DNA of 64,000 nt from Saprospiraceae bacterium (GTDB taxonomy: Bacteria > Bacteroidota > Bacteroidia > Chitinophagales > Saprospiraceae): positions 2,857,501 through 2,921,500 of the forward strand of contig JADJXG010000001.1 in assembly GCA_016715965.1 (NCBI GenBank). Reading direction: 5' to 3'. Every line of letters begins with the position of its first letter. Position 1 is the stretch's first letter. The position numbers were made by a program, and so were the translations under genes. This document shows, in pieces, positions 59,220 through 64,000 of this stretch. The notes under the pieces are model-generated. The model had not been told where the DNA came from, did no database searches, and saw only the letters and a program-made list of their open reading frames with translations.

Positions 59220-60119
59220 TTACTTCATCTGCTCGCTGAGCTTGAAGAACTGGTCGAGCTTGGGCAGAATAATGATCTCGGTCCTGCGGTTGATCTTCTT
59301 GCCATCGGCGCTGCTGTTGCTGGTCTTGGGGCTGTACTCGGCCCTTCCGCCCGCTGTCATCCTGGCCGGGTCGATGTTAAATTTTTTCTGAAGCAGTCTC
59401 ACCACCGAGGTGGCTCGCTTGGTGCTGAGATCCCAGTTGTCCGCAATGCAGTCAGTATTCATGGGCACATCATCGGTGTGACCTTCTACAAGAATGTCAA
59501 GATCTTTATGGTCGTTGACGATCTTGGCGATCTTTTCCAAAACAGAAGTCGCTTTGTCATTGATCACCGCACTACCGGATTTAAAAAGCATTTTGTCAGA
59601 GAGACTGATGTACACCACACCTTTCTTTACTTCGATGTTGACATCATCGGAGGTGACATCGTCGAGAGATCTTTTGAGATTCATGACCAGGGCCAGATTG
59701 ATGGAGTCTTTTTTAGCCACCGAAGAGGTAAGGTCTTTGATATACTTGTCCTTTTCATTCATGGCTTCCAGAGATTTGCGGATGCTCTCTGCACCGGCCT
59801 TGCTCACCACGGACATGTCAGACAAACGAAGCAATAAGTTGTCATTGTTCTTTTTCAGATATTCTACCTGCTCTTCAAGGGTCCTGATTTTGTTTTCTTT
59901 TTCCCGCGTTGTAGAAGTCATGTCATTGATCTTGGTCTTATACTCAAGGATGACCTCGTCTTTGGAAGCCTGACAATCGGCGACCGCTTCTTTGCATTTT
60001 TGCAATCCCGCTTTTAAGTCTTCAATCTCTGCCTGAGAGGCTTTGTATTTCTTAGAGCTTACGCAGGAACTCAATAGTATGCTGAGAGCGGATATTAAAA
60101 ATAAAAAATTTTTGTTCAT
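59220..60119 (-). CDS. OmpA-family peptidoglycan-associated lipoprotein
   Basis: 299 residues. Lipobox LLSSCVSSK near residue 19. Residues 30-150 form a coiled coil (heptads of Leu/Ile with ENKIRTLEEQVEYLKKNND). The C-terminal OmpA domain, residues ~165-285, has FKSGSAVINDKATSVLEKIA, ILVEGHTDDVPM with the TDD of the peptidoglycan-binding loop, NWDLSTKRATSVVRLL and GRAEYSPKTSN then NRRTEIIIL. It anchors the outer membrane to the cell wall. Its 3' part is clearly richer in G+C and uses C-ending codons, in line with high expression. Confidence 0.92.
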   Translation of the reverse strand: MNKNFLFLISALSILLSSCVSSKKYKASQAEIEDLKAGLQKCKEAVADCQASKDEVILEYKTKINDMTSTTREKENKIRTLEEQVEYLKKNNDNLLLRLSDMSVVSKAGAESIRKSLEAMNEKDKYIKDLTSSVAKKDSINLALVMNLKRSLDDVTSDDVNIEVKKGVVYISLSDKMLFKSGSAVINDKATSVLEKIAKIVNDHKDLDILVEGHTDDVPMNTDCIADNWDLSTKRATSVVRLLQKKFNIDPARMTAGGRAEYSPKTSNSSADGKKINRRTEIIILPKLDQFFKLSEQMK

Positions 60120-60207
60120 AGGAAAAGAATTAAATGAATTTGAATAAAATTAGAACTGCAAAATTAAACCATTGTTTATTAGCTAAGCTGTTAATTTGTA
60201 CTTAATT

Positions 60208-60582
60208 ATGGAAACAAATCCCAAAAATGTATTTGGTCATGACATCCAACCTTGCAGCATGAATCCTCTGACAGGATTCTACCGCGATGGTTGTTGCACC
60301 ACCGGAGCAGATGATCTTGGTTTGCATTTGGTGTGTATCATTGCTACCGCTGATTTTCTGGCCTTTTCCAGAAAAAAAGGAAACGATCTCAGTACGCCAA
60401 GACCGGAATATCAGTTTGCCGGCCTCAAGCCGGGGGATCGCTGGTGTTTGTGCGCCCTCCGTTGGTTGGAGGCCCATCAGGAAGGAATGGCACCTACATT
60501 AATTCTCGAAGCCACCAATGAAAAAGTCCTCCAACTGATACCATTTGAAACGCTTCTTGAATATAAACACACAGAAATCTAA
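60208..60582 (+). CDS. DUF2237 protein
   Basis: 124 residues from ATG at 60208. It matches the DUF2237 family end to end: NVFGHDIQPCSMNPLTGFYRDGCCTTGADDLGLHLVC, FLAFSRKKGNDLSTPRPEYQFAGLKPGDRWCLCALRW. The conserved Cys pair in DGCC and the WCLC motif are present. The family's function is unknown. Its stop overlaps that of the convergent membrane-protein gene. Confidence 0.9.
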   Translation: METNPKNVFGHDIQPCSMNPLTGFYRDGCCTTGADDLGLHLVCIIATADFLAFSRKKGNDLSTPRPEYQFAGLKPGDRWCLCALRWLEAHQEGMAPTLILEATNEKVLQLIPFETLLEYKHTEI

Positions 60583-61289
60583 GCAGATCCATCCTTGGGT
60601 TGTTCGGAATTCCTGCTTTCCTTGCTGAAGTATTTTTTGATAATGCCTTCTGCCCAATCTTTGCTGCCCAAACCAAATGAAATGGCCAGGGCCAATCCGA
60701 TCGAGCCAAAAAAGATTGAAACGATATTGGTGATGATGTTTTCACCAATTCCCATTTGGGTCAAAGCGATGGCAACGGTAAAAAAAGCAATGCTGTAAAA
60801 TACCAGCTTGCTGATCAATTCCGGATTTTCAAAAGAATTGTCTTCCATGCTGCTATAGACCAGACTGCTCACAAATTCAGCCAGATAAAAACCGATGATG
60901 ATCAAAACGCATGATATCAATACATTGGGAATAAAGAGCAACAATTGGTTGAGCAAATCAGAGACCAGCTCCAGGCCAAGGTGGTTGAAAAAATTGACCA
61001 TGACAATCAACATAACCGCCCAAAAGCAAATTCTGGAGAGGATGCCTGAAAATCCATTTTTAATGCCTCTTTTTTCAAGAAAGCGATGCACTCCTGATTT
61101 TTTGGCCAAATTGTCGATACCGAGGGCGTGGCTCAATCTCAATACAATCCATTGGATAATCTTGGCAATGACCCAACCCGCAAGCAGGATCATCAAGGCA
61201 TTGATCAAACTAGGGATGTACATCAAAAATCCCTGACTTAAGTTGTAAAAACTGGCTTCAATGTCGTGGATGAGATCCATGGATGGCAA
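60579..61289 (-). CDS. Small MscS-related membrane protein
   Basis: 236 residues with about five membrane helices in two repeats (INALMILLAGWVIAKIIQWIVLRL, VLISCVLIIIGFYLAEFVSSLVY), each followed by a helix-rich soluble part. It matches the TM-helix repeats of CmpX-like/MscS-related proteins but lacks the cytoplasmic beta domain of true MscS channels. It may modulate membrane tension or potassium flux; the role is unproven. The AI-2E-family gene lies upstream by 29 bp on the same strand. Confidence 0.75.
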   Translation of the reverse strand: MPSMDLIHDIEASFYNLSQGFLMYIPSLINALMILLAGWVIAKIIQWIVLRLSHALGIDNLAKKSGVHRFLEKRGIKNGFSGILSRICFWAVMLIVMVNFFNHLGLELVSDLLNQLLLFIPNVLISCVLIIIGFYLAEFVSSLVYSSMEDNSFENPELISKLVFYSIAFFTVAIALTQMGIGENIITNIVSIFFGSIGLALAISFGLGSKDWAEGIIKKYFSKESRNSEQPKDGSA

Positions 61290-61318
61290 TTTTAGGATGC
61301 AATATTAATTAAGATTTT

Positions 61319-62443
61319 TCAATTTTTGCCAGAGTTGCTACTGCTCGAGCTCATGTCTTCCGTAATTTTGCGCACCAACTTAATTTCACTCAGAAAGACA
61401 CGGGCTATGACCCGGAAGATGGTATAGACCGGAATGGCGAGTACCATGCCGATAATGCCTTCCACCCTCGCTCCAATCATGATGACCAGAAAAATCTCCA
61501 GGGGATGGGCCTCCATTCTTTGTGAAAATATGTAGGGCTGTAAAATGAAATCATCGATTAGCTTGACCACGGCAAAAACGAGCAGTACCTTCGTTAGCAA
61601 AGGAATGGTCTCCTGAAAAAAGTCCAGTTGCAGGTTGGAGGAAATGGTGAGGAGACAACCAAAAACCGCTCCGATGAGGGGGCCTAGGTATGGTATGATG
61701 TTGACGATTCCATAGAAGAAAGCAATCAGCAAGGCGTTGTTGATTCCAATCATTCCAAGCAAGGTGCCAATCAAGATCATCAGGATGCTCATTTGAATGG
61801 CCAGGCCTCCAAAATATCGGCTCAGAAGCTGGCTGACATCATTGATGACTGCCTGCACTTTGGGTTCGGATTCCGTGGATACTGCAGCCAAAATCATTCG
61901 GCTAAACAAACCTTTTTCTTTGAGAAAAAAGAAGGAAATGAAGATGATTGAAAAGATGGCAATCAATAAGGAACCTGCGCGCGACAGCATGTCGCCGAAA
62001 AAGGAACTTATCTTTCCGGGATCAAAATAGGCTCCCAGGAATCTTTGCAATTGCTCAGAAGCGCTGGGGCTGGGCTCAAGTCCCATGGATCTCAGCCAGC
62101 CATTGATCATGTCGATGGGTTGCTGGAGGGCCAGAGAAATGCTGTTGAAATCTACTTTTGATAGCATGACTCCCTGACTGATTAGGATCGGAATAAAATA
62201 CCAGAGAATAGATCCTATCAATGAAAACAAAAGCACCAGAATGAGAAAGGCTCCCACAGGTTTGCCCCATGAGAACCGGTCGATTTTGGTTTTTTTAAGT
62301 AGGAACTGTAGTGGTGGCTCACCTAGCATGCTGATCACCCATGAAATGAGGACATAGCTGACCACCTCGCTAAAATAACTGATGAGCAGGCCTACGACCA
62401 CCAGAATGACTACAGAGATCAGGTATTTGTACCAGTCTTTCAC
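61319..62443 (-). CDS. AI-2E-family transporter
   Basis: 374 residues, about eight membrane helices. Family motifs include VVSYVLISWVISMLGEPPLQFLLKK, the central IISFFFLKEKGLF-like stretch (IFISFFFLKEKGLFSRM), YFGGLAIQMSILMILIGTLLGMIGI and NIIPYLGPLIGAVFG with the conserved PYLGP turn. Members export autoinducer-2 or other solutes or exchange sodium and protons; the substrate here is unknown. Confidence 0.9.
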   Translation of the reverse strand: MKDWYKYLISVVILVVVGLLISYFSEVVSYVLISWVISMLGEPPLQFLLKKTKIDRFSWGKPVGAFLILVLLFSLIGSILWYFIPILISQGVMLSKVDFNSISLALQQPIDMINGWLRSMGLEPSPSASEQLQRFLGAYFDPGKISSFFGDMLSRAGSLLIAIFSIIFISFFFLKEKGLFSRMILAAVSTESEPKVQAVINDVSQLLSRYFGGLAIQMSILMILIGTLLGMIGINNALLIAFFYGIVNIIPYLGPLIGAVFGCLLTISSNLQLDFFQETIPLLTKVLLVFAVVKLIDDFILQPYIFSQRMEAHPLEIFLVIMIGARVEGIIGMVLAIPVYTIFRVIARVFLSEIKLVRKITEDMSSSSSNSGKN

Positions 62444-62477
62444 AAAAGATCAAAAGGCTATTGCCTCCAAAGGTTTT

Positions 62478-63560
62478 TTAAAAACTATGGGCCAATGCCT
62501 CAGAATACACCGGATAAATCCAATGGTGGGTATCAGGGATGCGGCCCTTGCGAATGCCGTTAATCTCTGATTTCAACATGGGCGATATTTTATATTCATC
62601 CGGATTGAGGAGCATGTCTTCGCCTTTATAGCCAATTCGGTTGACACTGGCAACAACCGCAGCGGTTCCTGCTCCGAACACTTCCTGGAGTTTTCCTTTT
62701 TGATAAGCTTCATGGATTTCAGAGATGCTCAAGGGTCTCTCTTCGACAGGAATTCCTTTTTCGCGGAGCAGGGTGATGAGACTGTCCCGGGTTATCCCTT
62801 TTAGGATGGTGCCACTTAGATTGGGTGTTATGGCCACACCATCAATCACAAAAAAGATATTCATGGTACCCACTTCCTGCACATATTTAAATTCCTTGGC
62901 GTCCATCCACATGACCTGGTCATAACCTTTTTGCTTTGCCAGTTTAGCGGGATAAAGGCTCGCGCCGTAATTACCGGCTGCCTTGGCTTCACCCACACCA
63001 CCGTCACAGGCTCTGACATATTTTTCTTCCACCAAAAGACTGACCGGCTTGCTGTAGTAAGGCCCCGAAGGCAAACACATAATCATCATTTTGAAATGGT
63101 CTGAAGATCTGACTCCGACAAATTCGTCCGTAGCCATCATCACAGGACGTATGTACAAAGCACTTTCTTCATTTTTTGGAATCCATGCTTTGTCAAGAAG
63201 TATTAGCTTGCTCAATGCTTTCACAAAGAGTTCCTCAGGAAATTCGGGCATGCACATTCTCCTGGCAGATACATTCAGTCGCTTTGCATGGTCGATCGGT
63301 CTGAACAAAAGTGGATTTCCATCCTCATCGATGCTCGCTTTCATACCCTCAAAAATAGCCTGACCATAATGCCAGGCCATGGTGGCAGGATGAAAAGGAA
63401 GTCTTTGAAGGGGGCAGATTTCCATGTTGATCCATTGCTGTCCATCAAAATCTGCGACAAACATGTGGTCTGTAAAAATTCGTCCAAAAGGGATGTTGTT
63501 GAAATCCAGTTCAGCGATTCTGCTCTCCGGTGCTCTCCTTATTTTTATTCCTGATTCCAT
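62478..63560 (-). CDS. ilvE: Branched-chain amino-acid aminotransferase
   Basis: 360 residues, the length of the long (BCAT type II) form. It interconverts Leu/Ile/Val and their 2-keto acids. PLP-lysine in GVGEAKAAGNYGASLYP, with YGQAIFEGMKAS and FRPIDHAKRLNVSARRMCMP near the N-terminus, EVGTMNIFFVIDG, LSGTILKGITRDS and EVFGAGTAAVVASVNRIGYKGE in the C-terminal half. All catalytic positions are kept. A -7 box TACATTTG (63582-63575, minus strand) lies upstream. Confidence 0.95.
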   Translation of the reverse strand: MESGIKIRRAPESRIAELDFNNIPFGRIFTDHMFVADFDGQQWINMEICPLQRLPFHPATMAWHYGQAIFEGMKASIDEDGNPLLFRPIDHAKRLNVSARRMCMPEFPEELFVKALSKLILLDKAWIPKNEESALYIRPVMMATDEFVGVRSSDHFKMMIMCLPSGPYYSKPVSLLVEEKYVRACDGGVGEAKAAGNYGASLYPAKLAKQKGYDQVMWMDAKEFKYVQEVGTMNIFFVIDGVAITPNLSGTILKGITRDSLITLLREKGIPVEERPLSISEIHEAYQKGKLQEVFGAGTAAVVASVNRIGYKGEDMLLNPDEYKISPMLKSEINGIRKGRIPDTHHWIYPVYSEALAHSF

Positions 63561-63636
63561 GAATTGGTTTTGTACAAATGTAGAGTTAAATTTACTTTTA
63601 CAGCTTAAAATTGTTTTAAAGTTTTAAATTTTCATT

Positions 63637-64000
63637 TTGAATCTCTACGCAGCATCCATACAAAAGTACAATATTCCCAAAAGCCTTTTAGGAATTGACG
63701 AAGTCTTGCTAAAATCGCAAAATTTAATTTTGTGTAACTATCAAATTGAGGAAGAAAAAACAATGCTTGATTTTTTGCAGAAAATTGAGCAGGCTGTGTT
63801 TGGCAAAAGCGATCTGACCGCAAAGCGGATTTTTTTACAGAAAAATCAATTTTTCAAAGTCAGTGATTGGATCAAAGGATCTCAGGCGCGCAGTCTGATC
63901 AGTTTTGGCCTGCCTCCGTCGCAGTTGTGTTTACAAGGTTTTTCGCAACAGCATGTACGATACCAATGGTGCGGATGTCAATTTATTTTTGCGGAGAATT
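63637..64000 (+). CDS. Unrecognised protein, N-terminal part, TTG start
   Basis: The frame runs open from TTG at 63637 to the window edge, 121 visible codons. No ATG occurs before codon 41, and a stop lies four codons upstream of the TTG, so TTG is the likely start. The sequence reads MNLYAASIQKYNIPKSLLG then IDEVLLKSQNLILCNYQIEE, later ARSLISFGLPPSQLCLQGFS and QWCGCQFIFAEN. No family is recognised; the Cys residues and the SFGLPPSQL stretch are the only marks. It is read divergently from ilvE. Confidence 0.65.
   Translation, partial: MNLYAASIQKYNIPKSLLGIDEVLLKSQNLILCNYQIEEEKTMLDFLQKIEQAVFGKSDLTAKRIFLQKNQFFKVSDWIKGSQARSLISFGLPPSQLCLQGFSQQHVRYQWCGCQFIFAEN

Overview
The window comes from a Bacteroidota genome, most likely a member of the Saprospirales/Saprospiria. 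The signs are secreted proteins ending in type IX secretion (T9SS) sorting domains of both type A and CHU_C/type B form, a TonB-dependent receptor with an N-terminal carboxypeptidase-regulatory-like domain, small Bacteroidota-typical families (DUF4296, DUF2795), and promoters of the Bacteroidota form TTTG-N19-23-TAnnTTTG. Base composition is about 40% GC and genes are dense, often coupled by ATGA or TAATG overlaps. No tRNA, rRNA or CRISPR array was seen.

Layout. 0-1.4 kb: end of a leftward operon of secreted or outer-membrane proteins. 2.0-4.7 kb: a leftward NarL-type two-component system with a repeated palindrome that looks like its own operator. 4.7-7.4 kb: RluA pseudouridine synthase and an unusual RibF-glycosyltransferase fusion. 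7.5-9.4 kb: Mrp Fe-S carrier and PyrF. 9.4-15.4 kb: two large T9SS cargo proteins (a sugar dehydrogenase and a leucine-rich-repeat protein). 15.5-29.2 kb: housekeeping and transport genes (MurB, FNT channel, TonB receptor plus PnuC, trans-sulfuration enzyme plus APC permease, di-haem peroxidase, glycosyltransferase, alpha-hydroxy-acid oxidase, TyrS).

29.4-33.4 kb: two ABC-type FtsX permeases converge on a 1.4 kb non-coding stretch. That stretch holds the most unusual signal of the window: an approximately 1,047 bp hairpin-rich element (30725-31771) closed by three nested perfect inverted repeats and built from repeated modules whose stems change sequence but keep pairing. It may be a large structured RNA or a non-autonomous mobile element. 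A decayed gene follows it.

33.5-41.9 kb: QueA, Cmk, an amidohydrolase, Tex, a PhoR/PhoB-like pair, and SixA. 41.9-46.0 kb: a SWIM zinc-finger protein translationally coupled to a GH13-fold lipoprotein that has lost its catalytic residues, then RlmH and a rhomboid protease. 46.1-50.6 kb: a complete pstSCAB-phoU phosphate-uptake operon whose PstC carries a PstS-like insertion; the PhoR/PhoB-like pair nearby is its probable regulator. 50.7-56.2 kb: CoaD, PruA, outer-membrane and T9SS proteins, TatC. 57.57-59.03 kb: an IS3-family insertion sequence with intact orfA/orfB, a -1 frameshift signal and a very long hairpin behind the transposase. 59.2-64 kb: OmpA-like lipoprotein, DUF2237 protein, MscS-related and AI-2E-family membrane proteins, IlvE, and the start of an unrecognised gene cut by the window edge.

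Most genes are ordinary core metabolism. The observations worth following are the hairpin element, the two-component palindrome, the RibF-GT2 fusion, the PstC insertion, the inactive GH13 homologue, the IS hairpin and recurrent TTG start codons.
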